Source: Burhinus oedicnemus (Eukaryota; Chordata; Aves; Charadriiformes; Burhinidae). Taken from it: a DNA stretch of 64,000 nucleotides. The notes beneath the pieces are model-generated. The model worked only from the letters and a program-made list of their open reading frames with translations. It ran no database searches and was not told where the DNA came from. Below, in pieces: positions 1 to 12,400 of the stretch. Both the position numbers and the translations under genes were made by a program. Location: positions 1,340,396 through 1,404,395 of the forward strand of contig VFFE01007646.1 in the NCBI GenBank assembly GCA_008921705.1, read 5' to 3'. Position 1 is the first letter of the stretch. Every line of letters begins with the position of its first letter.

Positions 1-405
1 CTTATGAGGAACGGCTGAAGGAATTAGGATTGTTTAAACTGGAGAAGAGAAGGTTGAGGGGAGACCTTATTGCTCGCTACAACTACCTGAAAGGAGGTTG
101 TAGTGAGATGGGAGCTGGTCTCTTCTCCCAAGTAACTAGCGATAGGATGAGAGGAAACAGGTTCAAGTTGCACCAGGGGAGGTTTAGGCTGGACATTAGG
201 AAAAAATTTTTCACTGAAAGAGTTATCAACCATTGGAACAGGCTGCCCAGGGAGGTGGTTGAGTTGCCATCCCTAGATGTGTTCAAAAGTCATGTAGACG
301 TGGTACTTAGAGACATGGTTTAGTGGCAGACCTGGTAGAGTAAGGTCAATGGTTGGACTAGATGATCTTAAAGGTCTTTTCCAACCTAAACGATTCTATG
401 ATTCT
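1..405 (+). mobile_element. CR1 LINE, 3' end, cut by left window edge
   Basis: This is the 3' end of a chicken-repeat-1 (CR1) non-LTR retrotransposon in sense orientation. It continues leftward out of the window. An open frame matches the C-terminal end of CR1 ORF2 (3-323). It is followed by a short 3' UTR holding the family hallmark GATGATCTTAAAGGTC and TTTTCCAACC, and then the octamer end: ATTCTATG at 392-399 and a decayed second unit ATTCTG at 400-405. CR1 ends in such octamers instead of poly(A), and its insertions usually lack clear target duplications; none is seen here. The intact reading frame suggests a comparatively young copy. The subfamily cannot be named by eye. Confidence 0.93.
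3..323 (+). pseudogene. CR1 ORF2 (endonuclease/reverse transcriptase) C-terminal remnant
   Basis: The frame is open for 106 codons from the window edge to a TAG at 321-323. It reads [20 protein letters not shown] near its start, then [41 protein letters not shown] and a terminal DVVLRDMV. These are conserved landmarks of the segment downstream of the reverse-transcriptase domain in CR1 ORF2. The endonuclease and RT catalytic domains, if present, lie left of the window. No internal stop or frameshift is visible in this piece. It is not a host gene. An internal TTG-initiated frame at 30 is only a sub-frame of the same remnant. Confidence 0.9.
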
Positions 406-1599
406 GCTAGCACTTGGATTGGCTTAGTCAAACCTTTGTCCACTGGAAAACGGAAAGATTTGGCTTTAAGCATTAAAAAATATTTCACATGGCAAAACTT
501 AACTGCTGAAAAACTATGAACAATTTTGTCTCCAAGAAGATGATTAGGAAATGTGACAAGACGTCTCTGTGACAAGACATTTGCTTTCTGCTTCAGCCAG
601 TTCCCACATTGGGGCCCATTGACAATATTTTGGAAGCCAGTCAAAACAGACTTACATTTCTAACAGCATGAGCCAAAGAGGTTACATTCTTATCTGGCAT
701 ATGGCGTCATATTTAAATTGGCTTTAAAGCTGCCATATCAACAGGTCCGTCTGAACGGCCAGATACCTGTGTGCCAAAAACCTGGGAGCTTCAGGAAAAT
801 CTGTCATGGGCCTGAAACAGGTACAAGCTGGAGGAGGGATCTATTTATAAATCAGGTCATGGGGGTTCAAGCTTTTAGCAAAGGCGGAAGTTCACTAAAA
901 GACAGTATGGGCAAGCGGAACTTTAGTCAGCTGTGAAGAACAAGATTTTCTTTAGTTGTACAGCTTTTAAAAATGCATCTGTTTCTGCTTGTGTTCTGCA
1001 AAATCCAGAGCTTTTCTATCTTACTTTGATCTGACAACATTTATAAGCATGGCACATGCTTAGGAAACTTGGAAGAAGCCTATTCACCAGGTGGGTTTCC
1101 CCACAGAGGTCCCTCAGTTCTACCTATCTGTGACACATTCTTGGAAGCTAAACTGTTATAAAGGGACAGCAAAGCACCTTTGTGAGCTGATTTGTGAAAA
1201 CTGTTTCAGTGCATAAACGAATGTGTTTCCTTACTCTTGATAGACAGTCTCATTAAGTTTTCATAAAAGATCTGCATTATTAAAATCCCTGTTGTCTCCT
1301 GAGGAATCCTGAGGTATAGGCATCTCAGGTACCCATTCAATGAAACTTACAATATAGATGCTATTTTTAAAACGAACACTTAGCAAAGGAGCAGGTGACC
1401 TGTTTTGCAGGATGAAGCCCACTCTTACCAACAGGAGACATAAAAACAACCAGTTACCTATGGGGTGGAAAGGAACCTTAGTTACTCTAGGAATCCACGC
1501 TGCCTTTCTGGCATGCCTTGCTTACAAAGATATTTTCAGACAACAAGAATAAAGTCAAGTAAGGGTGCTTCAAGGCGTGTCTTAGGGTTGGCAACTTCT
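406..1599. other. Unique non-coding spacer
   Basis: No gene or repeat family is recognised after the CR1 end. A short direct repeat GTGACAAGAC occurs at 553-562 and 569-578. Open frames of 60-80 codons on both strands (396-644, 718-936, 1358-1552) show no domain, coding bias or splice context and are treated as chance. Confidence 0.5.
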
Positions 1600-1960
1600 T
1601 TTATAATCAAAGTGTAGCATGTGGAAATAAAAATACAAGAAACCAAATGTACAAAAATATTCATTACCGGTTGTTTAGACTGTGTTTTTCACCCGGACTC
1701 CTTCCTATAAAACATCAATCTGCTATTATCCTTCCGCCACATAAATAGACAAGGTAATTAAAAGTGACCTGCCAAGGAAACTTTTAACTCCCGAGCACGT
1801 CATCACAGCACACGCAGGAGATTTTCCCCGATGAGTGCAAATTACTCTGGGACTAGCAGGTCTCTGGCACACAAAGAGCAATACTCTCTACCCTGCATAC
1901 AAGAGTGATTTTCACTTTACATGATAACGAGCCTTTTGTATTTCGGAAGTATCTAACAAA
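1600..1960. promoter_or_regulatory. Candidate conserved non-coding element (CpG-retaining)
   Basis: This is a unique block in which nine CpG dinucleotides survive between about 1668 and 1944 (for example in ACCGGTTG, ACCCGGAC, CCCGAGCACGTCATC and TTTCGGAAG) in otherwise CpG-poor DNA. There is no repeat and no long open frame. CpG retention together with AT-rich homeodomain-like words (GGTAATTAAAAG) is typical of constrained regulatory DNA. Conservation is inferred here, not measured. Confidence 0.25.
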
Positions 1961-3187
1961 GTAGCTCTGTAGGAGGCCCATTGTGTTAGTCTTTCTTAAT
2001 GGAGCCAGACCTATGGATTAAGTCAAACAAAATGGTAGTATTTCTGCCTTAGCCTGAAGCACTCTCTTTGCACTCCTGAGTTTTATGGGAAGCACTGGAA
2101 TTAAAAGAAGAGATGCCACTATATCAAGCAATGATGGTTCAAAAAAAAGGAACTTGATTTTGAAAGTCAGTGCTCAGGTGGAACTAAGGCAGAGGGTCTA
2201 GAAATGGGTTTGCTGTTAAGTAAAATGGAACAAAATTTTGAAACCTCTGGAAGCTATTTAAGAGCTATGACATTGCAAGTGATACTGCGCTAGAAGTCAT
2301 TGTAGATACGGTGGCATCAGGTACCCGGGTGCACCTCTCCTTGGCGGGCTCGGCTCACTTAGCGGGTCCCTTGAGTCTTAAGCAGATGATGGCTAGTGGC
2401 TTTCTCCCTTACCTGCAGAAAAATGCCCCATTTCGTTCAACCAACTTCAACAGACACAAACCTATCATGCTTATGGCTCACCTCTTAGCTGAAAAGAAAC
2501 ATCTGGCAAAACTCAGAACTGGATGTAAGTCCAACCAACCTTACTTAAAATTAGTTGGTGTGGGTAAAAGACTGCAAAATACTAAGGAAACATCGGGGAT
2601 GTATAAGCAAGTTTTTTTTACCCTTCCTCCTACGGAAGCAGCTTTAATGACAGCTTATGGTAATTTCATAAAACTTCAATTCTATTTAAGGATGTGAGCA
2701 AGATCCCCACAACAACAGAGTCTTATTGCAGAGTGCAGGGAAAGGAGAAGGCCTGAGGAAAAAGGAAAATACTTCTATAAAGGAAGAATTGGGACTGTCT
2801 TTAAGAACTGCAAAGCACAGGAGCTTGGCACAGTAAAATCAGAGAATATTTCTGCTTTCAAAATGGGAAGTTATTACAGTCTGCAATCAGAAAGAGGAAG
2901 AAAGCTGCACCAATGAAGTGCCAAACTCGCACCTGAGAAACTGTAGAACTAAGTGCCTATTAAAAAGCCAGGAATCAGACAGAGAAACATGAAAGGGGCA
3001 AGGTTAAATATCATCAAAGAGAAGGACTGAAAGAAGGTCAATAACTGCTCGGACAGGAAAGGAAGATGAATAGAAAATTGTTCTGGACCACCTCAAACCC
3101 CTGCTTGGCAGAAAGGTATTGATGGGATTTGAAGTGACCAAGAAAAAAGTGAAAGATGCGTCCTCCTTTCTCTCACAAATTGAACTT
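1961..3187. other. Unique non-coding spacer
   Basis: No repeat or gene is recognised. A 128-codon frame at 2311-2697 begins with GTG and has no recognisable domain; it is not accepted as a gene. The right part (2700-3180) is purine-rich on the plus strand. Confidence 0.45.
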
Positions 3188-3234
3188 AAAAAAAAAAAAA
3201 AAAAAAAGAGAGAGACAGAAAAGAAAGAAAAGCC
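3188..3234. repeat. A20 homopolymer followed by GA/GAAA purine tract
   Basis: Twenty consecutive A residues (3188-3207) are followed by GAGAGAGACAG and AAAAGAAAGAAAAG. This is simple low-complexity DNA. It is not clearly the tail of a retroposed copy, because no recognisable source sequence lies upstream. It generates a spurious phenylalanine-rich frame on the minus strand. Confidence 0.85.
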
Positions 3235-6200
3235 AAAGTCAGGGAAACCTCCTTGCAAATTCCTGGGATTTGCTTAGGACAAAGGACAGACTTTAGATTG
3301 GACTCTGTAAAATGGTGTCTTTTTAAGCCATCATTTCAAAAAAGTGCTTTACATATTTACATAATACAAGTCATTGTATAATGACTGGATAAGGAACAGA
3401 ACCTTCTGTGTATTTGAACTGTATAGAATCAGTTTTTACTTTTGGCAGAGACATAATTCATTTGAAACTCTTTGAAAAATCCCCAGTAGGTTATCCTGCT
3501 TGTCCAGACAAGATCGAGACCAGCAGGTATCTTGAACACTGCAATAAACCCATCAAGAAAACCAAAGCAAAGGCTACACTTCAAAAACCGCCTATGAAAA
3601 GCAACAGGAAGAAAGCTACTCTTGGAAGATAGGAAATAAATCTGGAGGATCTTGGAGAAGTGTTGCTTCTGGCACAGGCTCCTCATGGAAACTGGTGAGT
3701 CCCTTTATCCCCTTGTGCTCCAAGTTCCTTACACACATAACAGAGGTAACAAGGTCATCAGGGCTTTGGGGTTTTTGTTTAGGTGTAAACAATTTGGAGC
3801 TGTGATTATCTGGTAACATGGGTGAGCATGGCATCTACTTGCAACGAGTCTCAAATGCAGCTTCTCGGCATCGCTGTAATAAAATAAATTTTAATCCGTT
3901 GTGGTTTCAGCTCATTTTTCTAGTGGGAACAAATGCTGTTCCAACAAGTGATGGTAACTTGTTGGGGCTGGGGTGGAGGCTGTCCACAGTTGTATTATAG
4001 TCTTTCCAAACACAGGAAATGAGTGAGAAGAAATATTTGGGAGGGAAGGTAAAACTGCTTCCTGCCTCCAGGAGCCTGAGTGGGATTGGGGGTATGGGTC
4101 CAGGCTGCAGAAGCCACGATCAGAGCCACCAGCCAGACACAGGAGACAAGGGAAGAGCATCCCCAGGCCAGGGAGGAGTGGGCTGACCACACTGAGCTCA
4201 GCAGATCCTTCAGGTCTGCCAGGAGATGACGGATGGAGGGGACAGATCTACAAACCCTTCCCCATCCATTCTTTCAGATCTCATCACTTTTTGCTTCTAC
4301 ACCCCAACACTGATTTTGTCACTGAGAAATGTCTTCGGCAAATGAAGGCAGTGACCAGCGTAGAGATGTCCAACCATGACAACTACCACAAAGGCTCAGC
4401 CCTGCTCTGCATCTCCTTGGGAGAGCCATGTGATCAATAAAGTGTAAAAAAAAAACCCTGATATATTTCTTGCACATCAATGTGCCAAACCAGGACAGAA
4501 CTGTTGGGCAAATATGGGCTGGTACAAGAGGCAGCTCACTCAGTCCCTGCCCCATCTGTTATCTGCAGAAAACAGTGAGTTACAGTCTGTAATTTTTCCG
4601 TATAACACCTCAATCTCTACATACTGAAAGAAGAGGGTTAGACAAGATCAAGGACAGTGGTATTCAGCTGTCATGGTGATAAAAGCTTGAGAGATTGGCT
4701 AGATGAGCACTTGATTCATGCAAGCATGAGTAAAGCAGGAAGCCAGCAGGTGACAGCATGGCCCAAACTCTGAGCAAACTGAGCTCCTTCCAGGGTAACA
4801 AGTATTAAACAGTGTTTTGACAAAGTTTTTGGGAAGGACTGAACCATAGGACCTGTGACAAAGCCCCATTTTCTCTGGGTTTCCTTTCCTTTCCAACAGG
4901 GATGATAGTTTTCAGAAAAGCTACAGCACATGAGAGAGACTTATTTTTTAAAAAACTTGATCTCCATTGCAGGAGTAATTGTGATGAATTCTCAATCAGG
5001 GTAAATACAACCTGTGTGATGAATTTAAGGAGGTGAAATTAGAGGCTGGTAGGAAGACAACAACTGTTGGGAAGCACCGTGAGCAAATGATGGATGAGAC
5101 CAAGGAAACAAATGGATAGATTGTCAAACATACAAACCGACAGCACAACGGGAAATTGATGGCAGCTGTTTCAGCCAGAGCCCAGACCTACCACGCTGCC
5201 TTAAAGCATCATTAACTTTAGTATAAAAGCTATGTGCTACAGAGACTTTATTAGGCAGAATCACAGGTGTTTAAGAACTTGATGAAGTATTTTCTTGTTC
5301 AAGAGAACTTGAACTTCTTTCAAGTGTTCTTGTTGCACACACAGATGTGTGAGGGCCTCATGTGTACACCAGAGTGACCCAATGTGTTTGACATGCTGAA
5401 AGCATCTGGGGCACTCTGGTAAACGGCCTGCCTGGCCAAAAATAAAAATTGTGTCTAGTCAGGCAAAAATAAAGTCCATTTACACAGGTGAAAAGGCAAT
5501 GAAGTGCCCATATAGGAAACAGTGCCTTCTGGAAGGTGTGGTAAGGGAGGCAGGGGAAGCCGTACTGTGGCTCGTGCTTGTGGCATAACATTAGAGTCGG
5601 TGATCCAGACGTCTTGCCGCTGGCATCTCTATCGGCCCTGGTCCTCCCTAGCCATACCTGATGGGCCTTTGTCTGCAACCTAAGGTGTGCAGTGCGCAGG
5701 TGTGAAACACTATGCCACAGTGGTTTACACTCAGGTCGTGCCAGTGTACAGGCACGCCAACATACAAGACATCAGAAAGGCTGTTTCATCACACATTTGA
5801 GAATTCTTCCTTTAGCATTCATTCAACTTGAGTTTAGTTAAAAATAAACAAACAGTTGATTAATCCAGAGAAAACAAAAACAAGCTGAGTCAGTGAAGAA
5901 GACAAAACTTTCCATAGCGAAGATGTGAGCTGCACAGCAAAGCTTGAGAAGAAATGGAGTCTTGCTCGCTTTGTCAGTAATTTCTTTGACTATTTTTGAT
6001 AATATCCTAGAAGCTTTTAAAGGACATTCAACAAAAAGGTCACTTGGAAGTGTTTGCAAAGATTAGGGGAGATCAGAATGAGTTTACTGTGCACTATCTG
6101 CCACATGCTCAATTCACTGTCATGGAGGAAGAAAACAGCAGAATTAATCCTCACAGAGGAAATTAGGATGATATTGTGCTGGGTCACGTTCCTGGATTAT

Positions 6201-8154
6201 AAGATTTCCATCAGTCAATCCTGAGTTATTGCTCTGCAAATACTCAACAACCTAATTTGATAGATACTCTGAAAAAAACTACAATAGGAAATTACTTTCC
6301 TTGTATTTCAGAATAAGCATTCCATAAAAAACAAGAGGCATTTAGCTTGACATCAGTGAATGCCCATACCTTTATTAACGCAGGCTGTATCTCAAAGTAG
6401 GTCTCCAACGCTCTGTTGCTATTAACCCTCCTAACAAGCATATTTTTTTTTGCACAGTTAGCATGAATTATTCTGGTCGGAAGGGCACTCAGGCTTGGTT
6501 AGATAGAGGGTTGCTCACACACCCATCTGTATCTTCAAGGTGAAGCAAGATGTGGATTAAGCTGCCCAAAGTTAGAAAAAACTTTTCTTTAGGTACTTTC
6601 CCCTAGACCCTTGTTATCCCATAGAACAGTAAGCCTCAGTCAGGCACTTTTCTACAACTTTCACCCTGAAATATGTGTTTTTCCTTAACTACTTTGCACC
6701 AATTCTTGAGAGAACATATGCGCAAGTGACATAGCTGTAATAGTTACACAGCTCAAACAGAATATCAAAACACACAGAGATTAAAGATAGAATTTGACTT
6801 TCTGCTTTCAAGGTGACCTCAGCACCTAATACAGGGTTTTCTAAGTCACCCACACAGGTAAGGGCATCTGCACTTGCATGCTGTTCTTGGGAACATAACC
6901 CTGCTAGACATTTTCAAATTCCCTCACATAACTCTTAAAAGTGATACTTCGGTAAGGTCAGCAGAAAAGAAACATTTCCAAAAGCACCTGTCCTGGAGCG
7001 TTGGAAACAGGCAAATCCTCCGAGCCCTATTACCATGTCAGATCCTGTAGATTAATGGAAACCCTCTCTCTCCTCTGGTGCGCTTGATGGGAGGGTTCAA
7101 ACCAAAAGACAGACATTAAGCTCGTGGGAATCACACATGTGTGAAAGGTGTGCAGTGGAGCAGGGAGATGGTCTCCTCTTTCTGGAAAGAAACCAGAACA
7201 TATCACTCTTGTGTAACTTTTTCACATCCTTTCTAGCCCTCTCCTTCATATTGGGTAATTCAGCCCTTCCTGGCATATCAGAATTACAGTCAGTAACATT
7301 TTGTCATATCCCAAAGGTCCAGGATACTCGACAACAAGGTCATGCTTGGAGGAAGGATGGCCTGCAGAGCCTGAGACAGGCTGAAAGGAACTAATAGCAT
7401 CAGGGCAAACTGTAACAATTCTCACCCCGGCTATTCTGAAATGCTGAGACATATCTTATTAATGAATAAAACCAACTTAATAGACTGCTTTGCTTACGTA
7501 CCATGTGAGGTGGCTCCTGAAGCAACACAGAATCAGGAAAGACCATTTGGCCTGTTACAAACAAAAGGGACAAGCAAACAACGGCAAGGCAAACAAAATC
7601 TTCCCAAGCTGACACAGTCCAGGTGCACCACTCACAGTCAGTCTGTAAACCACCCTAGGCTGGAGGCAAGAAATAATGTGAAGAATAAAATGCTCCAGTG
7701 TCTAATAAGCTCTGAACAGTCTCTCACAAAACCGTGCTGAGATGGCAGAAGCTGTCAGCGACGTAAGAACTAAAGTGTATGTTTTCTATAGGTAGACAGT
7801 CTTCTGGTTTATTTTATGGGGCTCACCATTTTCTGTAGAAAATAGCATTTGTCTCTATAAATATTTTCTCTCCCTTTTCAATAAAGTTCAATAGACTATG
7901 TAAAGAGTTGCAGGAGCTCCCAAACAATTTGCTAGCAAGTGATGAATAACCATAACTTTAAAATTGGGGGAAAAAAAATTTTTAATGATTCCCCTGGGTA
8001 ACAGAAGTGATGTAAAAATACAAAACAGTGAAATCAAATGCTAACAAAGAAGAACAAATAACTGAAGAAGTAGTTATCCTGAGTAAGGTTTGTGACTTGT
8101 GCAAAGCCAGTGCCTTCAATCACATCCAACTTAGGCCTCTTTTTAAATTTTTTT
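3235..8154. other. Unique non-coding spacer, about 4.9 kb
   Basis: I see no gene or confidently named repeat here. Many short frames (60-106 codons) occur on both strands without recognisable protein features, including 5358-5678 (-). AT-rich parts around 6170-6300 resemble slowly evolving non-coding DNA but carry no diagnostic signal. Confidence 0.45.
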
Positions 8155-8345
8155 TTTTACACTACTAATGTAGCTACGAATGAGGTCTCATTGTCCAAGG
8201 CACTGTGCAAACAGAAGAAAAAAATGGCATTTGCCCGAGGGAGGTTAGGCTGCATTTAGAGAAGATGGGTGGCAAATGCAGGAACAGAGAGGCTCAAAGG
8301 CAGCCGATGGCTCACGCAGCAGCTATGCAGCTCAGAAGTCAAACC
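8155..8345 (-). mobile_element. Ancient sauropsid/amniote interspersed repeat, degraded
   Basis: The stretch GGTCTCATTGTCCAAGGCAC, then TGTGCAAACAGAAG, resembles the antisense 3' part of old repeats familiar from turtle and crocodile genomes, whose antisense consensus contains words like CCCCATTGTGCTAGGC followed by ACTGTACAAACACAG and a GAGCTTACAATCTAA-like block. The last is represented here by GGAGGTTAGGCTGCATTTAG. Further right, GGAACAGAGAGGCTCAAAGG resembles the antisense core of MIR-type SINEs, so this could be one composite or two adjacent relics. Identification is by memory of the consensus; a masker run is needed to name it. Confidence 0.45.
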
Positions 8346-9079
8346 TCTCAAATATTTGCCTGGTGACCGGTGCTTCAGATTTCATTGCTTCCTCAAGTCC
8401 TTGTCTTGCCTGCAAAGTCACATGCAAATGCCTGTAGGACTGCACTGGGATATATTTTCCTTTGCATAAATATACAGAATTTCATCCATTCTGAAAATTC
8501 ATCTAATTCGACCAAACATTCCTGCTCTAAATAGAACATGCAGATGTAGAATGCATGCATGCCTAAATTCTTCTAAACAGTTAAAAACCAACACCAGCCA
8601 AACTCAAGCAAAAAGCCCAGAGAAAACCTATCCTATTTCAAAATACTTGCATTAGTCACACTCATTTAACTCTACGTATTCCTGCAGCACAAAGCAGTAC
8701 TTATGTTTATGGTTCAGGCTGCAAACTCCTCACTTGTCAAGACACTCGCAAAAGAAATCTGATTGCTTTTGATGAGGTTGTTTGCTTCAGAAGGAGCTCA
8801 ACAGCATAAGTGGCTCACTCTTTCCTTTTGGTAGAGCTTTGTTCTGCCACCCATGTTTCTCTTGGTCACTTGTACAACAACATTGCATGTATTATGTCTA
8901 GGCACAACGCCATCCGTTCCGATGCAACGGATTCACTGCGGAAATGTGGCCAGTTCAGTTCACAGCGCCAGCCCAGCGAAGCGCACATGCACTGGTTTCA
9001 GTGGGGTTCCTCTGTGCTTAAGTGTCCAGCTTTGATTTTTTGAGGTTTGTGAAAGAGTTAAATGTTGATTTTAGAATCT
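8346..9079. other. Unique spacer with a compact CpG cluster at 8908-8983
   Basis: This is mostly unique DNA. Eight CpGs fall in 76 bases (at 8908, 8915, 8920, 8928, 8939, 8966, 8977 and 8982), far denser than the surroundings, without reaching the size of a CpG island. Frames at 8810-9043 and 8853-9035 overlap in different phases and show nothing recognisable. A palindromic GCATGCATGC lies near 8552. Confidence 0.45.
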
Positions 9080-9440
9080 CAGTGTCCTTCCCATCAGAGA
9101 ATTATATTTCAGCATACCATTATGGCAAATTTTACTAATGTTTGCCGATGGGGATATCTGGGTAATGGCACCATCTGACTCTTATCATAATTTGATTCAA
9201 ACTCATATTGCTTTTACATTTTATTTCTCTTTGCCATTCTGGCTTGTAACAGCCAACAGCAGGCTGAAATTTTACCTAAATGACAGCATTTTTGCTCAGC
9301 AAAAGAACATTACTCCGTGCCATTTGCTTAATAGTTCACATTACTGTGTAGGGAGTGTTGCATCCTTAGGCCAAGTTCCTGGCACCCAGTTTGTTAAAAG
9401 TTTCAAGGGCAACATAACAGCAGCTTCTGCATGGTAAAAA
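9080..9440. promoter_or_regulatory. Candidate conserved non-coding element
   Basis: This is a unique, AT-rich block with words such as CATTATGGCAAATTT, CTTATCATAATTTG and CCATTTGCTTAATAG and no repeat. A 99-codon frame at 9138-9437 (+) runs through it, but its composition simply reflects AT-rich DNA and it has no recognisable domain. The appearance is that of a developmental enhancer; conservation is not tested. Confidence 0.25.
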
Positions 9441-12400
9441 CCTTATTGCCTGGGCAAAATTATGGTTTCTCAGCTAGTCTAGAAGTCAAGAAATATCTCA
9501 GCTGTATTTATGCATGGGCAGAGGTAAATGAATAAAGGCAAGCTATGTCATTGCCACAGAAAACCCATGTTTCCTAATGAAAACAGCCTTTATTAATACT
9601 ATGTTCGTACTGCTAGTATTACAGAATTTAAGAGATGGACTTCGCTATCCTTCTGTTGTGTTTTCTGCAAGAGCTTTCAATGATATTAGCTGCTCACAAT
9701 AAAAATAAATAAATAAACAGAGAAAGAATGTGTTGAATTGCAAGGAACAGAAGAAAACTACTGAGCAGAGGAGCTGAGTCTAAAGTGGATCAATGTAGTG
9801 GTGACAAGTGAGACAAACTATCAGCTGACAGGAATGCGATCCAAGCCAAAGGGGAGCCCACTGCAGCAGTAGGTGGGCCTGACCTTTCATGCTGCCTAGT
9901 TGGAAAGAGAGCTGCAGAGAGGAGGGAGGCTGCGCTGAGGACCAAGACACGATAGCACATCCCAGAGTATCTTTGCTATGACAAGAGGAAGGGCAAGGAA
10001 AGCCCAGGTGACCGGCAGCTGCTCGTGCTCCCTGTATAGCCGGGCGTGTATTTAGGCACAGTATGTTGAAATACTGCAGGATTTCCCATGTTTCCAGGAC
10101 TCTGCTGAAGTGGATAGAACCACCTGTAATGTCAACAACTGAGCTGTGGTCAATGAATGTTTATGCTTCCTCGGTGCTTACCACGTTTGGAGATTGCTTA
10201 GATTGCTTAAATCACACTGAAGCTGCTAGCACATAATCTGTGAAAATAACTCAGTTTGCCTTGTCCATACAATGTTGTGGGACACCAGAAAACACTTTAC
10301 ATAGTATGAAAGGTATCATGACACAGTATAAATAAGTTACAGTGTAATTTCAGTTTGGATGGAAAAAAGTGCCCTGCCTACCTTTCCTCAGTCTCCTAAC
10401 TCCTTCCCCACAGCCTAGGAATCATACACAACTGTGCCAACCACAAGAATTGGGTGTATTCTCAGGGTAGAGAAAGTGGCTTTGATCAGGCTGGAAAAAA
10501 GTTCAGATTCAGATGAAAAGACACAATATAAAAAGCAACAATCATGAAAAGGAGTACGAGCAGGACTGCCAAGAACAGAAAGGTATTTCAGACAGATCAG
10601 ACTTTATGTCCCATGTTCCACATCCTACATCTGATTCCAGAAATAAAAGAGACAATAAATCTGCAATAACTATGGAACCGTTTGCCCCAGTCCACAGTAC
10701 TTTGAAAGCGTAAACCAATTGCTAACATGGTTCAGTATTGATTGTAAAACATATCAGCACTAGTCATTTACCTCTAGATGTAACTATTGTTCATGCAAAA
10801 TGTCCAGGCCCTTTTGATACTTGCTACAAGCCAGCCAAGCGTCCAGGGAAACTGTAAGTAACAGAACGTATCTTAAGTAGCAACTGTTCTACCTCACAAG
10901 CAGATTTCAAAACTACTTATTTATGGCCAAAACTGTATACGTCAAATTTAGCTCTGTTTTTCATCTGTAAATGTCACAACTTCCAGTCATTTGGCATCAT
11001 TTCGTTATTGATTCTTGTGAATTTTTTTCAGCCTACCTATTATTTGCTACTTCTCATTTGTGAATACTGCAATTTATATTTCAAACTGCTAGAATAAAGT
11101 GTCGAGTGCACCTTTATCAACCCCGAACTTACTTACCTCATGAAAATGTTACCTACCACCAAGTTTATATTTGCCACCTTGAAATCGGGGATTGCCAGTA
11201 AGATGTTACACTCACTTGTGTGAATTAGGGCATCTTCTGCAAAACACTTCATGCACCAAGGAAAACATCACTGATCCATGCCCAGGAATCAGGGTCATTG
11301 CAAGGAAAAGCTGGAAGTACCTGCACTGCACTGAGCTCAAGTGCCTGCAAGGGGACGTGTGACATGAATGCCCGTACGTTCAGATCAAGGTAATTACAGG
11401 AGTAGTGGTTGTAGCCCATCTTTTCACCCGAAGAGTATTCTGCATTTAACCAGTGAAACACACTGGTTGGGAAGCTGTTACACAGAAACTGTATGTGCTA
11501 ATACTGCAAAGTATTTCAGGAAAAAAAAGCCAAACTGGAGTCTGAATTTCAAAGCATAAGAAAGTACTAGCATGAGAAAGGACTAAAAACAAACTGGAGT
11601 TTAAAATGACACCACCAGATGCATACAAAAAATGAAAAATGGATTTTTCTGAATTTCCAACTTCCTTTCTCCCAATAGCTGATCATATTTTTCCCCTGAA
11701 AATGCTCAAAGAACACGCTTAACAGAATTTCATAAATATCTTGAATAACAAGAGAAAGATGTTAGTTATTGCCAGCCTGTGATTAGGGTCGATATTGATC
11801 TGGAAAGCTAGATATTATTATTTTTAGACTACTATAAAGTACTTCAGTGGCTTATGTTGAAATTATTTCAGAAACTGTTTTTATTAATACACATCTGTCT
11901 GTACTTCTAAGCAGGTGATAGAAGTTTGATCTTCAGCTTTAAAATCCTGAGACCGTTAGTTGCTAGGAAACCAACAAATCTCAATCCTGTGTCTCTTATA
12001 ACACAAAAATATAATTATATACTGATTCTCTCAGAGAAACTCACGCTATGTATTTTTCAACTCCCCCTTTTGTCAGTGATTTGAAGCTTTCTTATGATTC
12101 ATTTAGACTAAAGAAGAGGCACAGCAGTTATAAAGATATTGGTAAATATATTAACAGAAAAAAAGATGGAACATTCTTTTATCAGAATTTTTCATTTATC
12201 TCATTGCTGGAATAAGAAATGACTGAGCAGGAAGTTCTAAGGTCTTGAAATTGACTTCTAATACGGATTCACAAATTTATCTTTAATATTTCATTACCAT
12301 GATTGTTGATCATTTCTGGTTCAGAAGATGTCTTTGTAGACAATCAATCTAGTGTCTTTATGAGAAATATTATTCATAAACATATGTAAAAGGTCTGTAC

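Noticed and set aside
2311..2697. 128-codon frame (+)
   Set aside because: It starts at GTG, has no recognisable family, and a frame of this length is expected by chance in 64 kb.
3188..3207. Poly(A) as tail of a processed pseudogene
   Set aside because: No recognisable gene-derived sequence lies upstream, and processed pseudogenes are rare in birds because CR1 does not mobilise poly(A) RNAs efficiently.
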